From positions 62,001 through 126,000 of the forward strand of contig NZ_JBIFFV010000005.1 in assembly GCF_043557345.1 (NCBI RefSeq): a stretch of 64,000 nt of DNA, in the 5' to 3' direction. Under the pieces are notes generated by a model, which did not search any database, had not been told where the DNA came from, and was given only the letters and a program-made list of their open reading frames with translations. Position numbers and translations under genes: made by a program. This DNA comes from Sulfitobacter sp043557345. Its GTDB lineage: Bacteria > Pseudomonadota > Alphaproteobacteria > Rhodobacterales > Rhodobacteraceae. Of the stretch, positions 43,480 to 52,271 are shown in pieces (positions within the stretch are counted from its first letter, which is position 1; every line of letters begins with the position of its first letter).

Positions 43480-44961
43480 ATGACCGACCGGGCCGTACCC
43501 CTTTCCTCTCTCGGGCTGACCGCGCGGGCGGGGGCCAACCCCATGATCACCGGCATCGCGGTCGACAGCCGCGAGGTGCGCGAGGGCACGCTCTTTGCGG
43601 CTCTGCCCGGCAGCCGCGTGCATGGGGCGGCATTCATTCAATACGCCCTGCGCATGGGCGCGGCGGCGGTGCTGACCGATGCGGCGGGCGCCAAACTCGC
43701 CGCCGAGGAACTGGCGGGCTCGGATGCCGCGCTGGTGGTCTCTGACCTCCCACGCGAGGCGCTGGCGCGCACGGCGGCGCTATGGTTCGGCGGCCAGCCC
43801 GCCACGATGATCGCGGTCACGGGCACCAATGGCAAAACTTCCGTCTCGACCTTCGTGCGTCAGATTTGGGTAGAGATGGGATTGCCTGCCGTGAACCTCG
43901 GCACCACCGGGGTGGAGGGCGCATGGGCCGCCCCCTTGGCCCATACCACGCCCGAGCCGATCACGCTGCACCGCACGCTGGCCGAAGCGGCGGCGAATGG
44001 CATCACCCATGCCGCGATGGAAGCGTCGAGCCACGGGCTCGACCAGCGGCGACTGGATGGGGTGACGCTCAAGGCGGCGGGCTTTACCAACTTCACCCAA
44101 GACCATCTGGACTATCACGAGACATTCGAGGCCTATTTCGCCGCCAAAGCCGCGCTTTTCGCCCGTGTCCTGCCCGAAGACGGCACGGCGGTGGTCAATA
44201 TCGACGATGAAAAAGGCGTCGACATCGCGGCCATCGCCCGCGCGCGGGGCTGTGAAGTGATCACAGTGGGCCGCGACGGGGGCGATCTGCATCTGCAAGG
44301 CCAGCGGTTCGATGCCACGGGCCAAGACCTGCGCTTTAGCTGGCGCGGTAAGACCTATCAAAAGCGGCTCAACCTGATCGGCGGTTTTCAGGGCGATAAC
44401 GTCTTGCTGGCCGCAGGGCTGGTCATCGCCTGCGGCGCCGACCCGCAGGAGGTTTTTGACACGCTGCCGCATCTCACCACTGTGCGGGGCCGGATGCAGC
44501 TTGCCGCCACCCGCGACAATGGCGCGGCGGTTTTCGTCGATTACGCCCATACGCCCGATGCGGTGGCCACGGCCCTCGCCGCCATGCGCCCGCATGTCAT
44601 GGGGCGGCTCGTCACCATCGTTGGCGCGGGCGGTGATCGGGACCGCGCCAAACGGCCCTTGATGGGGCAGGCGGCGGCAGAGAATGCGGATATGGTCATC
44701 GTGACCGACGACAACCCGCGCAGCGAAGACCCCGCGAGCATCCGGGCCGCCGTGCTGGGCGGCGCGCCCGAGGCTTGGGAAGTCGGCGACCGGGCCGAAG
44801 CCATCCTGCGTGGGGTGGATGCGCTGGAGCCGGGCGACGCGCTGCTGATCGCGGGCAAGGGGCATGAGACCGGGCAGACCGTAGGCGAGGACGTGCTGCC
44901 TTTCGACGATGTGGAACAGGCCAGCGTGGCCGTGGCGGCACTGGACGGGAGACTGGCATGA
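43480..44961 (+). CDS. murE: UDP-MurNAc-tripeptide synthetase MurE
   Basis: ATP-dependent addition of meso-diaminopimelate to UDP-MurNAc-Ala-Glu. 493 residues. P-loop VTGTNGKTSVSTFVRQ near 110, HTTPEPITLHR, EASSHGLDQRRLDGV, and DDNPRSEDP near 408, the DNPR motif that selects meso-DAP over lysine. Overlaps murF by 4 bases. Confidence 0.97.
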   Translation: MTDRAVPLSSLGLTARAGANPMITGIAVDSREVREGTLFAALPGSRVHGAAFIQYALRMGAAAVLTDAAGAKLAAEELAGSDAALVVSDLPREALARTAALWFGGQPATMIAVTGTNGKTSVSTFVRQIWVEMGLPAVNLGTTGVEGAWAAPLAHTTPEPITLHRTLAEAAANGITHAAMEASSHGLDQRRLDGVTLKAAGFTNFTQDHLDYHETFEAYFAAKAALFARVLPEDGTAVVNIDDEKGVDIAAIARARGCEVITVGRDGGDLHLQGQRFDATGQDLRFSWRGKTYQKRLNLIGGFQGDNVLLAAGLVIACGADPQEVFDTLPHLTTVRGRMQLAATRDNGAAVFVDYAHTPDAVATALAAMRPHVMGRLVTIVGAGGDRDRAKRPLMGQAAAENADMVIVTDDNPRSEDPASIRAAVLGGAPEAWEVGDRAEAILRGVDALEPGDALLIAGKGHETGQTVGEDVLPFDDVEQASVAVAALDGRLA

Positions 44962-46391
44962 GCCTTTGGACAGCGAGCGAAGCGGCAGAGGCCACGGGGG
45001 GCCGCGCGCAGGGCGATTGGGCTTGCGATGGTATCTCGATCGACACGCGGACCCTGCAGCCCGGTGATCTCTTCGTCGCACTCAAGGCCGCGCGGGACGG
45101 GCATGAATTCGTGGCGCAAGCGCTCGACAAAAGGGCCGCTGCTGCGCTCGTGACCCATATCCCCGAGGGCGTGGCCAAGGATGCGCCGCTGCTGATCGTA
45201 AAGGACGTGCAGCAGGCGCTCGAAGCGCTTGGCCGGGCAGGGCGCGCGCGGCTTGGCCCGCAGGCCAAGGTGGCAGCGGTGACCGGCAGCGTCGGCAAGA
45301 CCTCGACCAAGGAAATGCTGCTGGCGATCTTTGGCGATCAGGGAAAGGCCCATGCCAGCGTCGACAGCTACAACAACCATTGGGGCGTGCCGCTGACACT
45401 AGCACGGATGCCGCGCGATACCGATTACGCGGTGATCGAGATCGGCATGAACCACCCCGGAGAGATTGCCCCCCTTGCCCGACAGGCGCGCCCCGACGCC
45501 GCGATGGTCACGAATGTCGCCGCCGTCCACCTCGAAGCGTTCAAGGATGTCGCCGCCATCGCAGTGGAAAAGGCCAGCATCTTCGACGGGATGGAGCCGG
45601 GCGGCGTGGCGGTGATCAACGCCGACCACGAGCACAGTGATATTGTCTTGGATAAAGCGCTGGAGCGCGGCCTGCGCGAGACGACCTTTGGTCGAGCGGG
45701 CCATCACTACAAGCTGGGCGAGGTCAAGGTTCAGGGCGATGCCACCGTCGCTCAGGCCGAGGTCGAAGGCGCGCCGCTGATCTTCAAGATCGCCACGCCG
45801 GGGCGGCATTTCGCGATGAACGCGCTTGGCGCGCTGGCTGTGGCCGAGGCGCTTGGCGCGGATCGGGCGCTGGCCGTGCAATCGCTGGGCCGCTGGTCGC
45901 CCTATGCCGGGCGCGGGGTGCGCGAGCGTATCCAGCTCGATCCCGTGGACACCTACCTGGCGTTGGAATTGATCGACGACAGCTATAACGCGAACCCAAC
46001 CTCCATGGCCGCGGCGCTTGAGGTATTGGCCGCCTCGGAAGTGACCCATGACATCGGGCGCGTCAGCAAAGGGCGGCGGATCGCCTTTGTCGGCGATATG
46101 AAAGAACTCGGCCCCGAGGCCGTGGCGCTGCACGCGGGTCTCGCCGAACTCGATGCCACCCGCGCGCTCGACGTGGTGCATTGCGTCGGCCCGCTGATGA
46201 AAGCCTTTTACGACAATCTGCCCGAACATCAGCGCGGCGATTGGACGGAAACCGCCGAAGAGATGTTGCAAGGACTCCGCGCAAGGCTCGATTCCGGCGA
46301 TGTCGTGCTGATCAAAGGGTCGCTTTCGATGAAGCTGGGCGGTATTGTTGACGCCATCCGCAAAATGGGCCATCCGGTCCCGACCGCCTGA
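44958..46391 (+). CDS. murF: UDP-MurNAc-tripeptide-D-Ala-D-Ala ligase MurF
   Basis: Adds the D-Ala-D-Ala dipeptide made by Ddl. 477 residues. Mur-ligase P-loop VTGSVGKTSTKEMLLA near 112, NNHWGVPLTLARMP, EIGMNHPGEIAPLARQARPD, DDSYNANPTSMAAAL and a C-terminal KGSLSMKLGGIVDAI. Starts inside the murE stop (ATGA). Confidence 0.97.
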   Translation: MSLWTASEAAEATGGRAQGDWACDGISIDTRTLQPGDLFVALKAARDGHEFVAQALDKRAAAALVTHIPEGVAKDAPLLIVKDVQQALEALGRAGRARLGPQAKVAAVTGSVGKTSTKEMLLAIFGDQGKAHASVDSYNNHWGVPLTLARMPRDTDYAVIEIGMNHPGEIAPLARQARPDAAMVTNVAAVHLEAFKDVAAIAVEKASIFDGMEPGGVAVINADHEHSDIVLDKALERGLRETTFGRAGHHYKLGEVKVQGDATVAQAEVEGAPLIFKIATPGRHFAMNALGALAVAEALGADRALAVQSLGRWSPYAGRGVRERIQLDPVDTYLALELIDDSYNANPTSMAAALEVLAASEVTHDIGRVSKGRRIAFVGDMKELGPEAVALHAGLAELDATRALDVVHCVGPLMKAFYDNLPEHQRGDWTETAEEMLQGLRARLDSGDVVLIKGSLSMKLGGIVDAIRKMGHPVPTA

Positions 46392-46430
46392 TCGGCGATT
46401 CACCCCACATGATGAGTTAGGACGCGATAT

Positions 46431-47513
46431 ATGCTCTATTGGTTGACGCTGCTGTCGGATGGCGGCGATTTCTTTAACCTGTTTCGCTATATCACCTTCC
46501 GCGCGGGCGGGGCATTTCTGACGGCATTGGTGTTCGGCTTTATCTTCGGCAAACCGCTGATCGAAGTGCTACGCAAGCGGCAGGGCAAGGGCCAGCCGAT
46601 CCGCGATGACGGCCCAGAGGGGCATTTCGCCAAGGCGGGCACACCCACCATGGGCGGGCTGCTGATCGTGGGGGCTTTGCTGACCTCGACCCTGCTTTGG
46701 GCGCGGCTCGATAATCCTTTCGTCTGGCTGGTGCTATTCGTCACCATGAGTTTCGCCGCCATCGGCTATGCCGACGACCACGCCAAGGTCAGCAAGCAAA
46801 ACACCGATGGCGTGCCGGGTAAGCTGCGGCTTTTGCTGGGCTTTCTGATTGCGGGCATCGCGGGCTTTTGGGCAGCGCAATACCATCCGGCAGAGTTGCA
46901 GTACCAACTGGCGCTGCCGGTGTTCAAAGACACGCTGATCAACCTCGGGGTGCTCTTCGTGCCCTTCGCCATCATCGTGATCGTCGGCTCGGCCAATGCG
47001 GTGAACCTGACTGACGGGCTCGATGGCCTCGCCATCATGCCGGTGATGATCGCCGCCGGTGCGCTTGGCGTCATCGCTTACGCCGTGGGCCGCGTCGACT
47101 TCACCGAATATCTCGACGTGCATTACGTTCCGGGCACGGGCGAGATCCTGATCTTCACCGCCGGTCTCTTCGGTGGCGGCCTCGGGTTCCTGTGGTACAA
47201 CGCGCCGCCCGCTGCCGTCTTCATGGGCGATACCGGCTCGCTGGCGCTTGGCGGGGCGTTGGGCGCCATCGCAGTGGCCACCAAGCACGAATTGGTGCTG
47301 GCGGTGGTCGGCGGGCTCTTCGTGGTGGAGGCGCTCTCGGTCATCGTACAGGTGCTCTACTTCAAACGCACCGGCAAGCGGGTCTTCCTGATGGCGCCGA
47401 TCCACCACCACTACGAGAAAAAGGGCTGGGCCGAGCCCCAGATCGTGATCCGCTTCTGGATCATCTCGCTGATCCTTGCCTTGCTGGGGCTGGCGACGCT
47501 GAAGGTGCGCTAA
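46431..47513 (+). CDS. mraY: Phospho-MurNAc-pentapeptide transferase MraY
   Basis: Inner-membrane enzyme making lipid I from UDP-MurNAc-pentapeptide and undecaprenyl phosphate. 360 residues with ten helices. Catalytic/Mg2+ loops GYADDHAK near 113, NAVNLTDGLDGLA near 190, FMGDTGSLALGG near 264 and the HHHYEKKGWAEPQIVIRFW loop are intact. 40 bases after murF. An AT-rich orphan gene follows after a single base. Confidence 0.98.
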   Translation: MLYWLTLLSDGGDFFNLFRYITFRAGGAFLTALVFGFIFGKPLIEVLRKRQGKGQPIRDDGPEGHFAKAGTPTMGGLLIVGALLTSTLLWARLDNPFVWLVLFVTMSFAAIGYADDHAKVSKQNTDGVPGKLRLLLGFLIAGIAGFWAAQYHPAELQYQLALPVFKDTLINLGVLFVPFAIIVIVGSANAVNLTDGLDGLAIMPVMIAAGALGVIAYAVGRVDFTEYLDVHYVPGTGEILIFTAGLFGGGLGFLWYNAPPAAVFMGDTGSLALGGALGAIAVATKHELVLAVVGGLFVVEALSVIVQVLYFKRTGKRVFLMAPIHHHYEKKGWAEPQIVIRFWIISLILALLGLATLKVR

Positions 47514-47514
47514 A

Positions 47515-47871
47515 TTGAAAGACCCCGACAAAACTACTTTGACTGAAGTAGTCGATTTTTTTGCTGACTCCATTCTTAAGTCGAACGCGCTTGCTGCAAC
47601 TACAGTTTTGGCCGCACACGCACACACAGCAACGAATGGCTGGGATATTGACCCTACCTCATATGTATTGGGCTGGTTCGGTATTTCCGCGCTTGGTTTC
47701 TTTAGTCTTTGGCATTTTTTGGGAACGGTTACTTCAGCAGTTAGTCACATTCATCAGGATACCGAGAGAAACGCGATAGTTAAATACAGCATGGAGGGCG
47801 CGGTTGTTGTTGCATCTCTTGCAAGCACTTTTACAGTAATCAGCGTACTGAACGGCTTAGTCGCAAAGTAA
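47515..47871 (+). CDS. AT-rich orphan gene, small membrane protein
   Basis: 118 codons from a TTG start one base after the mraY stop; AAGGTG just upstream could serve as ribosome-binding site. Codon use and base composition differ sharply from both neighbours (GC visibly below 50 %, against well over 60 %). Two hydrophobic stretches are present (about 49-75 SYVLGWFGISALGFFSLWHF and 92-115 VVVASLASTFTVISVL). No family is recognised. No in-frame ATG occurs before residue ~92, so a non-ATG start is required. It meets the converging glsA gene with one base between stops. Probably a recent arrival. Confidence 0.6.
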   Translation: MKDPDKTTLTEVVDFFADSILKSNALAATTVLAAHAHTATNGWDIDPTSYVLGWFGISALGFFSLWHFLGTVTSAVSHIHQDTERNAIVKYSMEGAVVVASLASTFTVISVLNGLVAK

Positions 47872-47872
47872 T

Positions 47873-48799
47873 CTAGAAGATCGACCAATCCATATGACGC
47901 GCCAAAAGGGCCAGTGCTTCGGTGCCCTTTTGGCTGTTGCCATAGCGGTTGAGCCCCGGGGACCATACCGCGATGCTGGCCCGCCCCGGCACGATGGCGA
48001 GAATGCCGCCGCCCACACCGGATTTGCCCGGCAGGCCCACGCGATAGGCGAAATCGCCTGAGCCATCGTAATGCCCGCAGGTCAGCATCAGCGCGTTGAG
48101 CCGTCGGATGCGGCTGGGGGCCACCAGTCGCGGCACATCGGGGGCTTCGATCAAGAAACGGCCCGCCATGGCAAGCTGCTCCACCGTCATCTCCATCGCG
48201 CAGTGGTGAAAATAGGTGCCAAGCGTCCGTTCCGGCGCGTTGATGAGGTTCCCGTAGCTCGCCAGAAAATGCGCCAGCGCAAAGTTGCGGTGGCCGAAAT
48301 CGGTCTCTGACGCGGCGACAGTGTCATTGATGTGGATGTCGTCCGTCCCCGCCGCTTCGCGCACGAAGCGCAGGATCTCGGCCAGCGCCTCGCGCGGCTC
48401 GCGGTTGCCCAAGACTTCATCCGTGGTGACAATCGCACCCGCGTTGATGAAGGGATTGCGCGGGCGGCCCTGTTCCTGCTCCAACTGCACGATGGAGTTG
48501 AAGGCCCGGCCCGAAGGCTCCCGCCCCACGCGGTGCCACAGTTGGTCACCCGAGCGGCCAAGGGCGATGGCCAATGTGAAGACCTTGGTGATGGACTGGA
48601 CCGAAAAGGGCACCTGCGTATCGCCCGCCACATGACATTTGCCATCCGCCGTCACCACGGCGATGCCGAATTGCGCCGGGTCCACCTTGGCCAGTTGCGG
48701 GATATAGGCCGCCACGTCACCCCAGTGGTCATCCTCGCGCATCATGGCATTGAGGCGCGGCAACACATCGTCAAGGTCAGGTTTGGCGGGGCTGGACAT
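47873..48799 (-). CDS. glsA: Glutaminase (beta-lactamase fold)
   Basis: Hydrolyses glutamine to glutamate and ammonia. 308 residues, normal for the GlsA family. The serine-dependent active site SxxK appears as QSITKVFTLAIAL, followed by GREPSGRAFNSIV, NPFINAGAIVT, the YGN-like ASYGNLINAPE and the C-terminal KSGVGGGILAIVPGRASIAVWSPGLN. Oriented against the dcw genes and splitting mraY from murD, so it depends on its own promoter. The start at 48799 fits the family N-terminus. Confidence 0.95.
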   Translation of the reverse strand: MSSPAKPDLDDVLPRLNAMMREDDHWGDVAAYIPQLAKVDPAQFGIAVVTADGKCHVAGDTQVPFSVQSITKVFTLAIALGRSGDQLWHRVGREPSGRAFNSIVQLEQEQGRPRNPFINAGAIVTTDEVLGNREPREALAEILRFVREAAGTDDIHINDTVAASETDFGHRNFALAHFLASYGNLINAPERTLGTYFHHCAMEMTVEQLAMAGRFLIEAPDVPRLVAPSRIRRLNALMLTCGHYDGSGDFAYRVGLPGKSGVGGGILAIVPGRASIAVWSPGLNRYGNSQKGTEALALLARHMDWSIF

Positions 48800-48873
48800 C
48801 TTCGGCGGCCTCTGGCTTGTGATGGGCGCATCATGCCCCCATTCTGGGGTCAACGGGTAGCAGGGGATTGCAG

Positions 48874-50274
48874 ATGATTCCAGTACAGGGCTTGGAAGGC
48901 GCACGCGTGGCGGTGCTGGGATTGGGCCGCTCGGGCCTGAGTGCGGCGCGCGCGTTGCAAGCGGGCGGGGCCAAGGTCAGCTGCTGGGACGACAACCCCG
49001 CCGCACGGGCGCGGGCCGAGCGGGAAGGCTTCGCCTGTGTCGATCTCAACGCCCCCGGTGCCTTGGACAAGATCGCCCGGCTGATCGTCAGCCCCGGCAT
49101 CCCGCATCTCTACCCCGCGCCGAACCCGGTGGTGGCGGCGGCGCTTTCCGCAGGGGTGCCGGTGGACAATGACATCGGCCTCTTTTTCCAAAGCTTCGCC
49201 ACGCTGGCATGGGATCACTACGACGTGGCCCCGCGGGTGGTGGCGGTGACCGGGTCGAATGGGAAATCGACCACGTCGGCGCTGATTCACCACATCCTTG
49301 AGCATGTCGGGCGGCCTTGCCAATTGGCGGGCAACATCGGGCGCGGGGTGCTTGACCTTGATCCCGCCGTGGACGGGGAGGTCGTGGTGCTGGAGCTTAG
49401 CAGCTACCAGACCGAACTGGCGCGCGCGCTGACGCCGGATGTGGCGGTCTTCACCAATCTCAGCCCCGACCATCTGGACCGCCATGCGGGGATGGGAGGC
49501 TACTATGCCGCGAAGCGCCGCCTCTTTGCCGAGGGCGGGCCGGACCGCGCGGTGATCGGCGTGGATGAGGCCGAGGGCCGCTTCCTTGCCGGGCAACTCA
49601 GCGAGGGGCCGAGCGACGACCGTGTGATCCGCATCAGCGCCGAGAGCAAGCTCACCGGCCCCGGCTGGCATGTCTTTGCCCGCAAAGGGTTCTTGAGCGA
49701 ATATCGGCGCGGCAAACAGGTCGGCGCGATCGACCTGCGCGGCATTCAAGGGCTGCCGGGCGCGCATAACCACCAGAACGCCTGCGCCGCCTATGCCGCC
49801 TGCCGGGCACTCGGCCTCGCCCCACGGGTGATCGAGGCGGCGTTCCACAGTTTCGGCGGTCTGCCCCATCGCAGCCAGACTGTGGCCGAGGCGCATGGCG
49901 TGCGCTATGTCAATGACAGCAAGGCCACCAATGTCGACAGCGCGGCCAAGGCGCTGGCGGCGTTCAAGAATATCCGCTGGATCTGCGGCGGGCTTGAGAA
50001 AGAGGGCGGCCTGAAGGGGCTGGCAGAGGCGCAAGGATCGGTCCGCAAAGCCTATGTGATCGGGCGCGAAGCGGCGCATTTCGCCATGCAACTCACGGCA
50101 GAGACCGAAGTCTGCGGCACGATGGAGCAGGCCGTGGCGCGGGCGGCGGCAGAGGCAGAAGAGGGCGATGTCGTCCTGCTGGCCCCGGCGGCGGCGAGTT
50201 TCGATCAATACGACAGTTTCGAGCGCCGCGGCGAGGATTTCGTGGCGCAGGTGCAGAAGGTGCTGGCGGAGTAG
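48874..50274 (+). CDS. murD: UDP-MurNAc-Ala D-glutamate ligase MurD
   Basis: Adds D-Glu to UDP-MurNAc-L-Ala. 466 residues. N-terminal Rossmann loop VLGLGRSGLSAARAL, P-loop VTGSNGKSTTSALIHH near 124, NLSPDHLDRHAGM, NDSKATNVDSAAKAL and LLAPAAASFDQYDSFERRGEDF. ATG 48874 is preferred over TTG 48868 because AGGGGA lies 6 bases ahead. It must restart transcription or be read through past the inverted glsA. Confidence 0.97.
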   Translation: MIPVQGLEGARVAVLGLGRSGLSAARALQAGGAKVSCWDDNPAARARAEREGFACVDLNAPGALDKIARLIVSPGIPHLYPAPNPVVAAALSAGVPVDNDIGLFFQSFATLAWDHYDVAPRVVAVTGSNGKSTTSALIHHILEHVGRPCQLAGNIGRGVLDLDPAVDGEVVVLELSSYQTELARALTPDVAVFTNLSPDHLDRHAGMGGYYAAKRRLFAEGGPDRAVIGVDEAEGRFLAGQLSEGPSDDRVIRISAESKLTGPGWHVFARKGFLSEYRRGKQVGAIDLRGIQGLPGAHNHQNACAAYAACRALGLAPRVIEAAFHSFGGLPHRSQTVAEAHGVRYVNDSKATNVDSAAKALAAFKNIRWICGGLEKEGGLKGLAEAQGSVRKAYVIGREAAHFAMQLTAETEVCGTMEQAVARAAAEAEEGDVVLLAPAAASFDQYDSFERRGEDFVAQVQKVLAE

Positions 50275-50282
50275 GGCGGTGC

Positions 50283-51458
50283 CTAGCCCGCAATCGCCCG
50301 TGCCGCCGCCATGCCCGAAGACCACGCCCACTGAAAGTTATAGCCGCCGAGCCAACCGGTCACATCCACGGCCTCGCCGATGAAATAAAGCCCCGGCACC
50401 TTTTTCGCGGCCATGGTCTTGGAGGATAGGCCCTCGGTATCGACCCCGCCCAAAGTGACCTCTGCCGTGCGATAGCCTTCGGTGCCGCCGGGGTGAAGCT
50501 GCCAGTTCTCGATCCCTTGAATGAATGCGGAAAGCCGCGCGTCGGACCAATCTGCCAGATTGCCCGACAGGTCGAACGCCTGCCCCAAATGCTCCACCAG
50601 CCGCGCGGGCAGGTGCTGCGCGAGAACGGTGGTGAAGTTCCGCCGCCCCGCGCGTTGCCGCTGGTCGCGAAGCGCGTCCAGAAGGGTGCCTTCGGGGGCG
50701 AGGTTCACGGTGATCGGCTCCCCCTCGCGCCAGTAGGAGGACGCCTGCAAGACGGCAGGGCCAGAGAGGCCGCGATGGGTAAAGAGCAGTGCTTCGTTAA
50801 ACGCGATCTCTCCGGCCGTGACCCGCGCCGGGGTGGCCACCCCAGCCAGAGGGGCAAAGCGGCTTTCGGCAAAAGTAAAGGGCACCAGCCCGGCCCGCGT
50901 ATCGGTGACGCTCAGCCCGAATTGGCGCGCGATCTCATAGGCGATCCCGGTCGCGCCCATCTTGGGTATCGACTTGCCCCCGGTGGCGATCACGAGGTTG
51001 CGGGCCGTGACTTTCACCGACCTATCAGGGGTTTGCAGGTCGAAGCTGAACTGCCCATCGACCTTCGCGAAATTGCTGGCGCTGCTTTTCAGTTGTAGAT
51101 CGACCCCGGCGTCCTGCATCAACCGGCGCAGCATTGCGATGATCTCTTTCGCGCTGGTGTCGCAGAAAAGCTGGCCGAGGGTTTTCTCATGCCAAGCGAT
51201 GCCGTGACGGTCGACCAACTCGATGAAATCCCACTGCGTGTAGCGGGCCAAAGCGGATTTGGCGAAATGTGGGTTTTGGCTGAGGAAAGCTTGCGGCTCA
51301 CAATACATATTGGTGAAGTTGCAGCGCCCGCCGCCCGAGATGCGGATTTTCTCGCCCGGGGCTTTGGCATGGTCCACCACCAGCACCCGCCCGCCCGCAT
51401 GGGCGGCGCACATCATGCCCGCGGCACCGGCTCCGATAATGGCTGTATCGACTTGCAT
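50283..51458 (-). CDS. BaiN/HI0933-family flavoprotein
   Basis: 391-residue FAD-dependent oxidoreductase: AIIGAGAAGMMCAAHAGGRVLVVD dinucleotide loop, the family signature KIRISGGGRCNFTN near residue 40, VIATGGKSIPKMGATGIAYEIARQFG and the C-terminal FIGEAVDVTGWLGGYNFQWAWSSG. The physiological substrate is not settled for most members. It sits in reverse orientation between murD and ftsW, as does glsA further left. The open frame runs far past the real start at 51458. Confidence 0.92.
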   Translation of the reverse strand: MQVDTAIIGAGAAGMMCAAHAGGRVLVVDHAKAPGEKIRISGGGRCNFTNMYCEPQAFLSQNPHFAKSALARYTQWDFIELVDRHGIAWHEKTLGQLFCDTSAKEIIAMLRRLMQDAGVDLQLKSSASNFAKVDGQFSFDLQTPDRSVKVTARNLVIATGGKSIPKMGATGIAYEIARQFGLSVTDTRAGLVPFTFAESRFAPLAGVATPARVTAGEIAFNEALLFTHRGLSGPAVLQASSYWREGEPITVNLAPEGTLLDALRDQRQRAGRRNFTTVLAQHLPARLVEHLGQAFDLSGNLADWSDARLSAFIQGIENWQLHPGGTEGYRTAEVTLGGVDTEGLSSKTMAAKKVPGLYFIGEAVDVTGWLGGYNFQWAWSSGMAAARAIAG

Positions 51459-51569
51459 GGGCGCGCTCTGCCTCAATGCGCGGCCCCGGTCAAGAAGACG
51501 TGAGACCGGTTGCCGCTTTGCCAAGGCGCCATAGCTGGGGTGCAACGCAACTGACGAAAGGAGCAGAGA

Positions 51570-52097
51570 ATGACCAAACTGACCGCAGAACAGGATTTTC
51601 CGAAGATGGACGTGGCCAAGCTCGGCGGCGGCACGCTGACCTTGGGCCAGCCGCAAGAGGGGCGGGATTGGCAATTGGTGGTGGTCTACCGCGGCCTGCA
51701 CTGCCCGATCTGCAAAAAATACCTCGCGCAATTGGAAAAGCTGCAATGCCAGTTCCATGAGATCGGCGTCGACGTGATCGCCGTCTCCGGCGACCCCGAG
51801 GAGAAGGCCAAGGCCATGGCCGAGGAAGACAGCCTGACCCTGCCCATCGGCTATGACCTGAGCCTCGACCAGATGGCGGAACTGGGGCTCTACATCTCTG
51901 ACCCGCGCAGCCCGCAGGAGACCGACCGGCCCTTTGCCGAACCAGCGACCTTCGTCATCAACGGTGACGGCAAGGTGCAGATCATCGACATTTCGAACGC
52001 GCCTTTCGCGCGGCCCGAGTTGGAAGGTCTGCTGAACGGCCTCAAATTCATCCGCGACAAGGGCTACCCGGTGCGCGGCACCCATAAGGCCGCCTGA
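51570..52097 (+). CDS. Peroxiredoxin-like (AhpC/TSA) protein
   Basis: 175-residue thioredoxin-fold protein. The peroxidatic region reads YRGLHCPICKKYLAQLEKL, i.e. a CPxC motif rather than the usual PxxxTxxC of typical AhpC, as in the peroxiredoxin-like-1 group. Further conserved pieces are AVSGDPEEKAKAM and PATFVINGDGKVQIIDI. Probably reduces peroxides or disulfides in the cytosol. Within the dcw cluster but without an obvious link to wall synthesis. Confidence 0.87.
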   Translation: MTKLTAEQDFPKMDVAKLGGGTLTLGQPQEGRDWQLVVVYRGLHCPICKKYLAQLEKLQCQFHEIGVDVIAVSGDPEEKAKAMAEEDSLTLPIGYDLSLDQMAELGLYISDPRSPQETDRPFAEPATFVINGDGKVQIIDISNAPFARPELEGLLNGLKFIRDKGYPVRGTHKAA

Positions 52098-52135
52098 TTG
52101 CGTGCGACCTGAAAGGGCGCGGTGATCGCCCGGCA

Positions 52136-52157
52136 GCGGGGCTTGGCAAAGCCCCGC
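52136..52157 (+). terminator. Hairpin between the peroxiredoxin-like gene and ftsW
   Basis: GCGGGGCTT and AAGCCCCGC form a perfect 9-bp stem with a GGCA loop, 38 bases after the stop codon; a second CCCCGC/GCGGGG arm pair follows at 52161-52180. No T-run. Confidence 0.4.
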
Positions 52158-52271
52158 AGACCCCGCCCGCCTTAGCGGGGTGAAATGCACTAGCTTCATA
52201 TGACAATTCGGGCTATTCTTCCCGGATGAGACCCCGCAAAGGGGCCGTTGAGGCAGTTAAGGCAGATACCC

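Noticed and set aside
52200..52271. Earlier in-frame start for ftsW at 52248
   Set aside because: The extra residues are not FtsW-like; ATG 52272 gives the normal N-terminus.
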